Positions 26,324-39,203 of a DNA stretch of 64,000 nucleotides are shown here, piece after piece. The notes beneath the pieces were generated by a model. That model saw only the letters and a list, made by a program, of their open reading frames with translations, was not told where the DNA came from and ran no database searches. Each line of letters starts with the position of its first letter. The first letter of the stretch is position 1. The stretch comes from Thuidium tamariscinum (Eukaryota; Streptophyta; Bryopsida; Hypnales; Thuidiaceae), in contig OX344754.2 in the NCBI GenBank assembly GCA_947034885.2, positions 20,416,501 to 20,480,500 on the forward strand, written 5' to 3'. A program made the translations under genes and the position numbers.

Positions 26324-27248
26324 CCCCTAAAGGACCAACATGCCTTTTTTGGCAACATAACTATTTCGGGCAGGTACGTGTGACTAGAGATTTCCATATT
26401 TTGGGACCAAATTTTAATAGAAGGTGTGAACAAGGAATATCTTTAAAGCCCAACAATTTTCATGACTTTTGACTACATGGTTAAAAAGTTATTGCATAAT
26501 ATGTTGTTTATTTTTCAACTCGGGCAGTTTGGGCAGATCAGGAAAAATCACTTTTTTAGAAAATAAAAATTTGAAATTGGTTTTATAGATTTATGTATAC
26601 ATGGAAAGCTTTGAATCATTCCATTTGGACTAACGAGTCAAAAGTTATGAAGAGTTTTAGTTTACGGGTTGTTATAGATTCCCTACTCTAAAATAAACTT
26701 TGAAGTCCTTTATTTTACTCAATTTTCAATATTTTTGGAAAAAAATAAAAACATTGGGTGTAGGTTGATTATTACAACATTTGAACCATTGGGATTGGCA
26801 AGTTTCAATTTTAGAAATAAATTTTTAACAATTTAGTATTTTGAATCATTCTCTACTTCTTTTTACTTACTATTTTTTTTCTATATGTTGTCCAATTCCA
26901 AATGATTTGAAATTTTTTGAGCATGTAGCCAACTTGCCTTGGAGAATGAATCCAAAGAAGCACTACCATTTTGGACTCTTTTTCATGCAAATGTGAGCTT
27001 GTAAAGTGCAGCTGCCCGGATTTTCGCAGTGATAAAAAAATGATTTTTGTAACTTCAAACACTAATATCTTGTAATCCACATGATGAAAATTTCTGAAAT
27101 TTTTTCCTTGTCCTCTCAAACCGGGATACTACAAGATCCTATGGTTATATGTGTCCAAAAAAAATATTTTTTGAATATTTGGTACTTGTGTTAGAAATGG
27201 CAGTTTTTGAGGGGTTTTGGTGAAAACATAGTCAAAGAACTTTAGAGG
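26324..27248 (-). mobile_element. piggyBac-like 0.9-kb element, TTAG flanks
   Basis: TTAG occurs at 26320-26323 and 27249-27252. The ends are CCCCTAAAGGACC and, inverted, CCTCTAAAGTTCT. The interior carries the core shared with elements at 30845, 36229, 38277, 40593 and 41325: a block reading, on the minus strand, TGTAGTATCCCGGTTTGAG, ATTTCAGAAATTTTCATCA and AGCTGCACTTTACAAGCTCA. An 88-codon open frame on the minus strand (26853-27119) has a similar counterpart at 40731-40988, but other copies break it. Confidence 0.7.
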
Positions 27249-27252
27249 TTAG

Positions 27253-28329
27253 AGAGGTTTTAATGTAATTATTCAAAAGTTGTATAATTAGTCATGTTTA
27301 GAAGGTCTCACTATTGTAGAAACACCCAAAACTATCTTTATATCCATTCATGCACAATAGATTTCCCTTGAATTCTCCCTAGACTTCCATTTAAGTGTCC
27401 TTTAAAGTCTCATTAAACTATCCCTTTATATAATTGTAATTTGTTGAATGCTAATTTTGTCAAATTTCAACTCTTTTAGTGGTTTAGGGAGTTAGCACTT
27501 AAAAAATTTATAAAAATTATTTTCCATATCTAAATCATTAGTTTGTTTTTGTTTTTGTTTTGAATTCATGACTTTTTCAATTGTTGATACCAAAAAGTTT
27601 TTAAGGAAAAGGTGCCTCCACCTATTAATACTTAATTGCTTATAATTATACTGAATTGTTTATATTGATGGTTTTACTTAATGTTTTTTTTGTTTCTCTT
27701 ACAAAATCCCCATATTCAGTTGGATGTTGCTAGGTGTGCATGATAGACTTCAAATATAAAAAAGGCATTGTAATCCTTCAAAAAGTAGCTCAATGGTGCA
27801 TTCAGTGAGCCACCTCCAATTCCCTTGCAATAGGCCCATATTAACTTACATCCTGTCAGAAAATGATTCGTGCTGCCTCTTTTTTTTGTTTTTTTTGCTT
27901 GGAATGATGTAAGTTAAGTTATGTGATGGAAGTTTTTGCTGTGGCATTGAAAATTTGGGTCACTGTTTTTTGGGGGGAAGCAGAAAAACACTTCCTGTCA
28001 TGGCGGAGATGGCACACATTCAAAGATTATGATTTTGTCGTGGGCCTATCCTAATCTTGTGCTTAGCTAGGATTGTCAATGAATCAGCCAATCAGGCCAT
28101 GACATGTGTCCCTTGTCCTCAAATAAAACGATGATTTGGGGACAAACCTGCGTTGCTATTTGACTGTGGTATGCTTAGGGGATAATTGGCGGCGACTTTG
28201 CAGTGGAGTTGATCAGTTTATTAGTGTTGGGGTACGCTTGGGTTGCTGTGTGGAGTCATGCTTGGGGGTTTGGGACCGTGTTTCACGTAAGGTGACTCCT
28301 GACAACGCAATTTTGACCACTTTCTAAAA
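27253..28329. other. Gene-free stretch between element copies
   Basis: About 27,850-28,330 is somewhat GC-richer than its surroundings but shows no coding motif. Nothing else was recognised. Confidence 0.3.
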
Positions 28330-28862
28330 CCGACCACTATGGATTCTTGCATGAAATGAGAGTGTAGGGTCGAAATACCTATTTTAAGCACTTGGGAGAT
28401 TTGTGGTTTATTCATAGTGTTTAAAAAAAATTGAGTTTGAGCCCAACTGATGAAATGAAGGTCCTCTATTTAAGTTTCTACTCCAATTGGAATTTTGTAA
28501 AAATTCATAATATTTAATATTTTATTATAATTTGAAGTTTGGATGGATTTTCAATGTCTATTGCATTCTATTTATAGAAGTATATGGAAATTGAGTTTAC
28601 ACCTTTATGTCTTTCATTGCAATGTACACACATGATGAAGTTTTCAGATTTTTTGAGATAATTTTCTAATTGATATGATTATTTCTTCACTTTCTCTTCA
28701 AAAGATCTCAAAAAAATGTAAATTTTCTGTGAAGTAGAGAAGACATTTAATTCCATCTCTGAAAAATAAATAAATATTTTTAATACATATCTGCTTCTAA
28801 AACGGCAACAAACAGATTAACAAGCAACCAAGCTTCAAACCAATTGGTCCGTCCTTTAAGGG
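28330..28862 (+). mobile_element. TTAA-type element copy, right end visible
   Basis: The segment is collinear with about 40060-40588 (shared TTGAGTTTGA.CCCAACT.A and TTTTTTGAGATAA blocks). Its right end, inverted, reads CCCTTAAAGGACGG and abuts TTAA at 28863-28866. The left end was not located, so the start is approximate. Confidence 0.5.
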
Positions 28863-28866
28863 TTAA

Positions 28867-30840
28867 GAATTTTTCGTTTGACTACCAACAAGATTTCACA
28901 AAAAGCTTTCCAATACGTAGGTACATATCGATTTTGGAAATGTATTTAGAATGATGATGGCAATATCATTAGAAGATATTTGGAGAAATAAAGGCCCTTT
29001 CAAGCCAATTCTCCATGTTATTCTTGTAGCAGTGAGGGATCAAATTATTGTTGTCAACCGACATAAATATTTTTTTAAGTTTCTGAAATTGAAAAAAAAA
29101 AGTTTTAAAAAAATTCAATTTTTTTTAATCTGATGTAGCCATCTTCCAACTACATCAAATTTTGCAGTGGTGCAATTCTCAGAGTTTTCCATTGTGCAAG
29201 AACTTACAGTTTTGTTTGGAGCCAAATCTCTTCTAATGATTCTAATAAGGCACTTCAACCCGTTTAGGACATTTGATGCAACTCAAGAAGCCTACATGGG
29301 GAATTTTGTTAAAATATTCATTCCACAAACTTTAGTACTTTTACGATTTCAACTATAAGGTTTGAAGTCTATATCTATTATTGATGGTTTGAAATCTCCT
29401 AAATGTTACTTTTATGGTTTAGATTGTGTAGTCTAAATTATAAACTTGGCCTCAAATCTACACCTATCATAGATGTCACTTTTATGGTTCAAACCAAGTG
29501 GTCAAAAAATAGCATAGTGAATTAGGCTTTTTTTTTTTTAATGAAATCCCCACTCTAATTATAGGCACTCTTGCCAAAGTTTTTGTGTACACAACATTGT
29601 TTGACTTTTTTTTGAGGATTTCCTAAGGTAAGATTTTTAGAACATAATATGGCAACACTTGAGCAATACAATTTATTAACTATATTTTGGAGTGATTCTA
29701 AATTCTTGGTATACTATGCACTCTGTAAAAGTGTTTTGTTTGGTTGTATTTCAAAATTCACTATAGCTTCTAAGTTGCATTTTTTTATTCTAATTTTTTT
29801 CCATGTTGCCTTTAAAAGAATGTAGCATAGTTAAATTTGACCTAGCTAATTCATGAAGCATAGACTATAATTCTTGAAGACCAAAAATACATGGCCATTT
29901 CAAAAAATGATGGTTTTAAGAGGATACATTGACCATACAATGACCATGTATCAAATTGCTATAACAAACCTTTCTAATCATACTAAAAGGTTAGAACTTC
30001 CTATTCAATGTATAGCCTTCCATCTACAAAACACAGAGCTACACAAGAAACTAATACAAATTGGATAAGAAAGCGAATTTGCAAAATGAGTGTAAAGCTC
30101 CATTGCCTAATATTGCTACAATTGTTGGTTTGCCAAAAGAACCATTGTAGAAGCTTGTATAGAAGGCTCTATTTGTAATTAGGTTTGACCATTGGAGTTC
30201 AATCATTGACTAGTTTGTAACAAAAAATAAAAAATACACTTCTTACAAAATTAAGAGAAGAGTGTAGACCTTGATTGTTACAAAAAAATGAAAGACTTCC
30301 AAATCTAACTTGTTATTAAAAAAATTTAAAAAGTTCAAAAACTTAGCTTGCTACAAAAATACAAAATAAATACAAATATTACCTTGTTTCAATTTTTTTT
30401 TAGGACCTAGGTTTTACAATAAATAAATAAATTCTAAACCTAGCTTGTTACAAAAATACAAAATGAATCAAATAGTACCTTGTTCCAAGAAAATTCCAAA
30501 AATTAGCCTCATATAAAATAAAAATAAAAAACTTGACTTATTATAAGAATACAAATTTATTACATGTTACTATTATGCATTTGTATTCGTCATGTAGTCT
30601 ATTAAAAAACTAAAACTACTTTTTACATTATTTTACTTCCAAATTTTCTAGAATTTCATCATGAAAATGAATTTTTTTTCTTTGACTCTCCTAATCTCAT
30701 GTAATTCTTGTATGATTCTTTGAAAAGAATGTAAAATAAATTTCTTTGTGAGAAGAATTACTTCTATTTGGGCAAATCCACTACTTTCTACAATTCCATG
30801 CCTTACATGCTTTGAGTGTAATAATAACACTCATCCATCT
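28867..30840. other. AT-rich gene-free stretch
   Basis: No coding sequence or assignable element was recognised. Short phrases such as CTTGTTACAAAAAT recur loosely around 30,290-30,540 and suggest a decayed repeat. Confidence 0.35.
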
Positions 30841-30844
30841 TTAA

Positions 30845-31687
30845 CCTCTAAAGAACTAGCTTGCTAAATTCAACAACATAGCAATTTTGGGCAAAAGCAT
30901 GTGACTAGAGGTTTCCATATTTTGGGCCCAAATTTTAATACAAGGTAGGGGACAAAGAATATTTTTCATATGCACTAAAATTAGAAAATTTGGAAATATG
31001 AGTAAAAAATTATGGCCTAGTATGTTAATTTTTTTCATAAATGAGTAGTTTAGGCAAATTGAAAAAATTACTTCTTTGAAAAACTAAAATTGAAATTGGT
31101 TTTCTTCATTTATGTATGTATATAAATCTTTTATTACTCTAAAATAGACTTTGAAGTCTTTTATTTAACTCAACTTTCAATTTTTTTGAAAAAAACAAAA
31201 TCATAGGATGTAGATTGTTTATTGCAACATTGCAACCATTGGGATTGGCATTTTTCAATTCCATAAATAAATTTTCAAAAAATCTTGTATCTTGAATCAT
31301 TTACCTACTTCTTTCTACTTACTATTTATTTCCTATATGTTGTATAATTTGAAATAATTTGAAATTTTTTAGGCAAGTACCCTACTTGGCCTAAACAATC
31401 AATTCAATGAAGCATCATTGTTTTGCACCATTTTTCATATGATCGTATGATTGTCACCTTTTGAAGTGCAGCTGCCTTATTTTTTACATGGAGAAAAAAA
31501 TGATTTTTCAGTATTTAGACACTAATATCTTGCATTTGATACGGTGGAAAACTTTGAAATTTTTCTACATGTTTTCAAACTACAAGATCCTATGGTTACA
31601 CATTTCAAAAAATGTTTTTTCTTAAAGTTTGGTACTAGTTTCATAAATGGCAGTTTTTGAGTAAATATAGTCAAGGACCTAAAGGGG
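30845..31687 (-). mobile_element. piggyBac-like 0.84-kb element, TTAA/TCAA flanks
   Basis: TTAA at 30841-30844 precedes CCTCTAAAGAACTAG. The inverted right end reads CCCCTTTAGGTCC, followed by TCAA at 31688-31691 (one change from TTAA). The interior is collinear with 26324-27248, including CATGTGACTAGAG..TTTCCATATTTTGGG and GTGCAGCTGCC blocks. Confidence 0.65.
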
Positions 31688-31691
31688 TCAA

Positions 31692-33451
31692 ATTTGATGC
31701 AATAGTCATAATCTTGTAGACAAAATTGTCTAAGTTTTTTTTATATTCCATTTAGATAAATAAAAAGAAGTAAGTAAAAATTAGGATTTAAAAAATATAT
31801 ATCATTGTTATAATAACAAGTATAATATAAATACAAATTTTATTCTTAAATCCATATTTTCAAATGTTGTTTAATCATCAAAAGAATTAAAATTAAGTTC
31901 TAATAATAGTATTAAAATTTGAGAATACCAAATAATCAAAATTTAAAAAATAAGGCGAGTTAACTTCAATAAACTGCATAATAAATTCCTTATTAGTATC
32001 ACCTCTATCTATATGTGGTGATACACTATAATTCTCAATAATAAGTAATAAGTATTTGAGAAAGTGGTATACTTTCGATTGATCCATATTTTCTTGGAAT
32101 TGTTGTAGGATATAGGTTTTCTAACAACTACATCTAAAATGTGAGTACAAGTTGTAGAAACTAATAAACATGAGCTTTACATAACTATCTATGATTGCCA
32201 ATTTCTTCAGCCTATGATTTTACATGGTTATTTTGCACATACCTATAAACATAAACATTGAGGCTAAATAAACAACTATGTTAAATACCCTCCAAATTTG
32301 TAACAATATTATTTCAATTACAACAATACAAATTTAAAGAAATTAAACTAGAAAACTATTAAATTTAATATGCCAATGGACATCAAATATTGTAGTTTGA
32401 ATTTTTCTTTATAGCATGATTGGTCGAATCCAATTCCAATGGAAACAGCATGCAATATTATTCAAGAAATAATTCAAATGAAAACATGAAAAGAAATCCA
32501 ATTGTAGGTTGTAAAGTCAAGGGGTTGTTTTATATTGAAATTCATTGTCTATCATGAATTCTTCAAAAGGTATAGAACAATTTGAAGATGAGAGCTTGAC
32601 CATTCATTGTCAAGATGCAAGAAGTGTATTCGATGTAGAATTTCAAACCTCATTTGGATAAAATGTAATAGAATAACATTTTCCGAAAACTTATAAATGA
32701 AGAAAAGTTGGTTAATCAAGCTAAATTTCATCTTCAATTTTTAAAAAAAAATTTCTAGCATCCAAAAAAAGTCATGAACAAAATTTAAAGAACAATTGGA
32801 AGGACATTTTGATTAACGTTTTCAAACATCTTCATAACTAGTCTAATAAGTAATTTGCAATCATGTTTTCACTCTTTCACTAATGGCAAATTGGCATTCA
32901 CCAACGATGCTACTATTCTAAAATATAAGTGCCCTACCTATTGGATTATATTCTATGATCTTCAATCTTTTTATATATTAGATTGTATCACTAATATTAC
33001 ATCATTGAAACTATTGTTATAAAATGCTTTTGAACAATAGGAGTGATTAGAGAATTAAAAAAAATATTAAGATTGTGTGAATTCTTTGATTTCAAGTGCT
33101 TTTTAGCGAAATTGTGACCTTTCATTTTTTTCCTTTGGATTCATGATTACCATTAGTTGTAATAAAATGCCAAATTTATCCTAAAAGGATAGGTCTATGA
33201 CCACTTTTTCAAACTTCAAGGTCATCTTAATAGGCATGTATTTTGCAACTATATGAAAAAGAACATTTGGTATTTATTTTTAGAGATGTACTTTCACGTC
33301 TTCTATAAGTTATAAAGATTTCGTTTTTTCCTTGAACTTTTGAAGTTACTATGAATTTTTGAAATGAAATGTGAAGGATTCAAAAAATATTCTATGTTGT
33401 ACACCATAGCACACAACATTGTGACATAAATCAATATATTGTGTCATTTTA
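31692..33451. other. AT-rich gene-free stretch
   Basis: No coding motifs or terminal repeats were recognised. Confidence 0.35.
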
Positions 33452-33455
33452 AAGT

Positions 33456-33681
33456 ATGGTCAATTTTGTTAAAATGGCGATACTCCAATAAAATGGCATG
33501 ATATTTCGTTAAAATGGCACAACATTCCGTTAAAATGACACATTTTCTTCCTCTACCACTAAGCCTCTATGTCAAAATGGTACACAATATATGTCAAAAT
33601 GACACTTGAACTTTGTCAAAGTGGCATTGGAATTTGTCAAAATGGCACTTGGAATACCACCATTTTAACAAAATTGACCAT
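33456..33681. mobile_element. TIR element with tandem-repeat core, AAGT duplication, 226 bp
   Basis: The first 22 bases (ATGGTCAATTTTGTTAAAAT plus GG) are repeated exactly, inverted, at the right end. AAGT occurs at 33452-33455 and 33682-33685. Between the ends lie about eight units of 20-23 bp built on TAAAATGGCA or GTCAAAATGGCA (33479-33655). A central non-repetitive bit near 33545-33575 separates a TTAAAATG-type array from a TCAAAATG-type array. Confidence 0.8.
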
Positions 33682-33685
33682 AAGT

Positions 33686-34638
33686 TAAAAAATTAGCATT
33701 CCATGGTGATAGACCTAAAGTTCAAATTGCAATAAAAATTTGACTTTGGGGAGTTTTCCAATTTTTTTTATTGAAGTAATAATTAGACTTCATATGTTTA
33801 ATGTCATTAATTAGGCTACAATTGAAAAAGATTGTTTATATGTCTAAAATTGAGATCAAGAAGAAGGGGTAGAAATTGCTAAAATAAACTAAGATATTGT
33901 GATCCATGAGTTTACCAATTTGTTAGATAGGAAAGTTAAAAAATATCACAAGGAGGAGATATCCAACACCTATCACTAAAATTGAATTCAAACAAATTCC
34001 ATCCAAAAAATTTGATCAAAGAATGTTTTTTTTACATTCTCAAGGTCTTGTTGAAATCATCAGAAGGATGTACTAAATGTCTTCTTAGATGTCTAAGAGT
34101 TTGGACTTAGTGAAGGTGGACTTCCAAAAGGGTTGAAATTACTTTCGTTGACTCCCATGATGTTTGCATTTCAATATGAGTTGGGAGAAACTACATTTTA
34201 GGAATAGCTTTGTCTTATTTTCAAATTAAAAGCAACCAATAATCTCAAGTCCAATGTCCAAATTAGTTTTCTAGAAGTAAAAAAGTATCCTCTTCTATTT
34301 TTCATTAGCATCTCCCTATAATATTTTGGGTCAACAATTTGAATTCTCTTCTTGCAAATATTACACACTTATGAGTAGCCAATTTTTAAAACTCTTCATT
34401 GCAAAAGTTGACTGCTTTCTGCAAATGAAAGTCCATTTGAAAAGACAACAAAAATTTAACAAATTGTGATCTTATGTTTTTAATTGTTACAATATTTACA
34501 ATACCGAAATTCCAAACTTAGATTCTTCTCATCATTCAAAAAAAGGAATATTTTAACAAAATCTTAACAAAATTCAACAAAATCCAATAATGTAGTCAAT
34601 TGAAAGAATGTTCAAAATCTAAGGTCATTTTCAACGAC
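33686..34638. other. AT-rich gene-free stretch
   Basis: No coding sequence or repeat structure could be assigned. Confidence 0.35.
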
Positions 34639-34865
34639 GCTAGTATGTAAGCCTAGAAGTGTAAGCCTATGAGCCTTGAGCCTAACTATAAGTAGGTATC
34701 CTACACTCATTGAAGAAGGTGTTTATAACATAAACATCTATAATATAGGTGTTTAGAACATAAATACACTATAACCATTCAGGTGTCTATAATATAGACA
34801 CCTATACTATAGGTATATAGAATTTTAGGCTCATAAGCTCACACTTTCTATGCTCACATACTAGC
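34639..34865. mobile_element. Foldback MITE, about 227 bp
   Basis: The left end GCTAGTATGTAAGCCTAGAA pairs with the inverted right end GCTAGTATGTGAGCATAGAA, and the pairing continues through GTGT(A/G)AGC(C/T)TATGAGCCT. A smaller hairpin, GGTGTCTATA with its complement, sits in the interior near 34783-34803. The target duplication is unclear. Confidence 0.65.
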
Positions 34866-36224
34866 AACCGTGGTGGTACCCTTATCAAAAAAGTAGGTGA
34901 TTCCTTAGTAAAATTTGACTGTTGGTCCTAGAGCACAACAATAATAAAGGCTATTTCAACCCCCCAAAATGATCATTTCCTTTAAGAGAAAAACAGCCAA
35001 CATCTTTTAGCTGTAGCCAATTGGCAGAAAAGCACACTCAGTCTGGGGTTTCTGTACTGTAGTTCAAACTACTTTTGGAATCAATGGTAATCGTCCATGT
35101 GTTTAAAAATTAATTAATTAATTTTAAAAAACTTTTGGAACGAAAATTCATTAGCTTGATAAATGAGGAGGAAAAAAACTCAAAGACAGCAACCGACTAC
35201 CCTCCCTAAATTGAGACTTGCCCCACTTGGCACTGTTGGCCGGGAGTCCAGTGTCAACGGCCCAATTTTCCAGAGCCGAACAACTTGGTTTCTCATCCAA
35301 CCACAGCACTGCAGCATGATCCATGAGGCTCTTATAATGGTGGGCATCTTATTCTTAGCAATAAGTTAAGTCGATAAAGCTTAGAGTTAATCGTAACATG
35401 TGCACAATGAGGGACCAAGAGCCAAAGTTTCAGAAAAAAAAAATACTCTACCCAAGTCCTTGAAACACTCAAATTTGGAGTTGGTCTGATGGAGTTTGGT
35501 GTTGTGTTTCTTATGGACTATTCTTAAGCTAGATCATCGTAAGACACCTCTTCAAGAGACTAGGGTTCACTTTATGATTAAATTTGGACTCTCAGAGTAT
35601 CAACTCAGTCTTCTATATACCATATGGGAAAGTCAAGTTTAGTTTGTTGAAGAATGCCTTGAAGACAGAGAAATGATGGGGCCTTTGGAAGGTATTCCAA
35701 GAAGTTATCCCTTAAAATTTTCATTGACCATAATATAGTCAATTCATTTGTAGAATGGCCATTTTTGGACTTAGGAATGTGAATACTCACATGTTTGTGG
35801 ACTCATTCTTTAAAGAATTTAGTTAGCTATGAAGTGATGTCTATTCAAAATTTGAGGAAGATTCACTACTAAGTTTATAAAAAAAAATTCAAAATGTGGG
35901 TGGTCTAAAGGTAAAGAGAAAAAAAAATCATTAGATAGGAAACTGTGGCCAATGAGGTGGAGGCATATGTTTTTTAACTCTCCTTGGTTTGTATATTTAG
36001 CCACAACCATTAGAATATACATCTTGCACTTGGATTTGATCCATTTTTCTAAATTATTTTCCTATAGTATGTCTTCTTTTTAGTTCTTTCACTCTACCAT
36101 GAAAGAAAAATGGAATTGGCATCTAATCCAAGTTGTTATATATTTTTTGGACCTCTATAGAAACTATTATGAATTTCGGAAGTCGAACACAAGTACACAA
36201 CAGTCACTAAAAGCAACCACCTCC
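34866..36224. other. Gene-free stretch
   Basis: About 35,170-35,340 is slightly GC-richer but shows no recognisable protein motif or splice sites. Nothing else could be supported. Confidence 0.35.
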
Positions 36225-36228
36225 TTAA

Positions 36229-37373
36229 CCCATAAAGGCCCATTATCCCCTCAAGGGACAATTTGGAGTTTAGGTAGGTTCTATAGACCTCAATTTCTAA
36301 TGAATCTTTTTGAAATTTTCTCATAAGATAGAGAAACTGATTAGCTTTGTGGGAATATAATTTTTATTACCACAAAAAGACCAAATTTTAACTCGGCAGG
36401 CAGAAAAATAAATCCATAAAAACTTGAAATTTAATTAAATTTTTTTTATCATATATATTATATTTTTATCTACATGTGAAGCTTAGATTCATTCCATTTG
36501 AATTAGTTATGTGAAAGTTATGAACAATCTTGTTTTGGAGCAGTTTTTGAAAAAATAACTTATAGGATTCATTTCTGAATGCAATTTTCACAATTTAAAA
36601 AAAAATTGCTTGAAAAGGTTAAATTTTCTTGCTAGAACATTCTCATTGTTGGGATTATTGTGTTTCAATTCCATCTTAGAGCTATTAACAATTTAATTTT
36701 TCTTTCAATCTTGGACCTACCTCTACTTAATAATTTTTTAAAGAATGGAAATCAAGCATTTAAAAAAAAAAAATTCTTTCCTAGACTTTCAACTCAATTT
36801 TTAAACACAATTTTTTTTTAATTCAAAGTCTATAGTGTAAAAAAATTCAACAAATGGCAATCAAAGTCATCTAAAATTGCAGGACAATGTTTAAAAAAAC
36901 TATGCATTACAAAAAATCTGAGCCCTACAGAAGCTCGATAACAATCCATTTTTCGGCACCCTGTAGTGCAAGTACAGAAAAATAAAAAAATATTTTTTAT
37001 TAAAAAAATTAAAAAATATTGAAATCTGACATGGAGATGACATGGCACAAGTAGTGACACATTAGATTATATTTAAAAACTGTACAATTCCTCTCTAATT
37101 GCACATCGGGGTAGTTCCAAGCATCCAGAACTCGCAGCCTTCTTGAGGGCTGAAATTTTTCCTAATGGTTTTCCAACTTTGAATGTTCATATCTTCCAAT
37201 CTATACGGTCAAACTTCATTAAATTTTTACCACATGATCTCAGATAAATAAAGTAGAAGATCCTATAGGTAGATTCCTATAAAAACACTTTCTTTTGTTC
37301 TTTTGGGTGAATATAGCAAAAATGGCAGGTTTGAGTGTTTTTTGGAAGAAAAATGGCCTTGGGCCTTTAGGGG
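36229..37373 (-). mobile_element. piggyBac-like 1.15-kb element, TTAA/TAAA flanks
   Basis: TTAA at 36225-36228 precedes CCCATAAAGGCCCATT. The inverted right end is CCCCTAAAGGCCCAAGG, followed by TAAA at 37374-37377. The interior shares the common core with the other 0.9-kb elements, in the same orientation as 26324-27248 (GATCCTATAGG, AAAATGGCAGG near the right end). Confidence 0.7.
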
Positions 37374-37377
37374 TAAA

Positions 37378-38272
37378 ATGTATACCCTTGATACATTGGG
37401 TTATGCAAAATATACCTCTATGTTAGATCAAGGGTCAAATTTAGAACAAAGTTGCTTTTAAAGCACCCTATTTTATTTTGAATGGACAATTGTTGTTATT
37501 TTAGAAGATATTGATGAATAATTGACACATAATGATTTGGCATCCATATGTTACTATTCCATTCATGACTATAAAAGTACAATAGAACCTCTTAAACTCC
37601 GACATCTCTAATATAATAAAGTGCTACCAAAGAGCATTGATTGCTAGTCCCAACTTAGGGCGTGTAAACATCCAAAAACATTGGGTTGAAGCCCAAAGAA
37701 ATGGAATGTTTTGTTTGGAAAACAATTATGGTATCTAGCTTTTGGATTTACACAAAAAAAAACTTGTTTTGTAACCTATTATTTTTCTAGTGAAAAAAAT
37801 CCTTGTTGGAATTCAAAATGGCCAAAGTAGATATTGACTTTCTCGATCTAAGGGAAGTAATTCTTGGGAAGGTCTTAGAAGATAATGCCCTTTTCAAATT
37901 CAAGAACTTCTCTTATCTAATGTGTTAGATTGATCCCAATCTTATTAATTTAAGAGAAGCTCTCGTGTAAATTATGGCTCATGGCATCACTTGGGAAGAG
38001 GCGGGACATTAAATCATACCAACAAAATAGGCTCAACAGGGTAGATTTGGGGTTCTCCAAGGTGAAAGTGAAAAAAAAGCTCCATATTTTGTGCCGTGTT
38101 TAGGGTATGTTTTAAACCTCTCCTACCTAATTTGGTTTGGGAAAATTGGCCCCCTCACTCAACCACTCCAAGTCATTTTAAGGGTGCAAGTAAAACAAAA
38201 AGTGAAAATTTTATCAAGAGTGAAAAATAAAAAATTTCAGGGATTTCTTGAATGTCTGAACAAGGCGGTCAT
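37378..38272. repeat. Spacer with a copy of the GGGCCCAC/TAGCTAATT repeat family
   Basis: About 38000-38095 is an inverted match to 11050-11170 (CACTTTCACC.T.GAGAA and GGTATGATTTAATGTCC versus GGTAGGATGTAACATCC). About 38096-38140 matches 52547-52570 (GGGTATGTTTTAAACCTCTC). The rest of the spacer is unassigned. Confidence 0.45.
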
Positions 38273-38276
38273 TTAA

Positions 38277-39199
38277 CCCCTAAGTTACCAAGGCATTTTC
38301 TGGCTCTAAAACCACTGAAAACTGCCATTTCTGCTGCAATCACTCAAGAAACCTAAAAAAACTTTTTTCTTAGAATCTAACCGTAGGATCTTGTACTTCA
38401 CTTGTCTCAAATCATGTGGTAAGAATTTCATGAAGTTTGACCATACGGATTGGAAGATATTAGCATTTGAAGTTGAAAAAAAAGTTTTTTTCAACTGCGG
38501 CCTACAATTTCAGGTGACTTTGATGGCCATTTGTGGATTTTTTTTGCACTACACACCATAAGGTTAAAATTTTTTATCTTGAACATTTGAGTTGAGAGTT
38601 GGGGAAAAAAATTTCAGAATGTCAAAACTTGATTTTCACATATAAAAAAATTATTAAGTAGAAGTAGGTCCAAAGTTGAACAAAATACTAAATTGTTAAT
38701 AGCCCTTAGACGGAATTAAAAAAAATCATAATCCCAACGGTGGGATTGTTCTTGAAAACAAACTTAACCTTGTCAAAAAAAATAAATTGAAAAAATTTGA
38801 AAATTGCATTCGAAAATGAATTCTATAAGTTATTTTTTGAAGAAGATGCTTAGATTGCCCGAAAAACAAGATTGTCAATAACTTTTTCATTATTAGTCCA
38901 AATAGGATGAATCAAAGCTTCAAATGTAGACAAAAACATAATCTTTCAGAAAAAAAATTGAAAAAAAAATTTTCATTTTTTTGTGGTTTTCTTTTTCTCC
39001 GTGCCAAACTGCTTTTTTTACTTCGGATGGCAAAACTTCTGCTCCCAGGCACCAATCGAAAAAAAAATTATATTTTTAGAAAGCTGATGTGATTTCCTAT
39101 CTTCAAAAAAAGTTTCCAAAAATCAGGTCAAAATTTCAAGTCACATGAGCCTGCCCAAAATCCCAAGTGTCCCCCGTGGGGACTTTGGGACTTTAGGGG
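38277..39199 (+). mobile_element. piggyBac-like 0.92-kb element, TTAA flanks
   Basis: TTAA lies at 38273-38276 and 39200-39203. The ends are CCCCTAAGTTACCAAGG and, inverted, CCCCTAAAGTCCCAAAG. The interior carries the shared core in plus orientation (AAACTGCCATTTCTGC, GTAGGATCTTGTA, TTTCATGAA..TTTGACCAT). A small minus-strand frame inside it (38306-38494) shows no sign of real coding. Confidence 0.75.
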
Positions 39200-39203
39200 T
39201 TAA

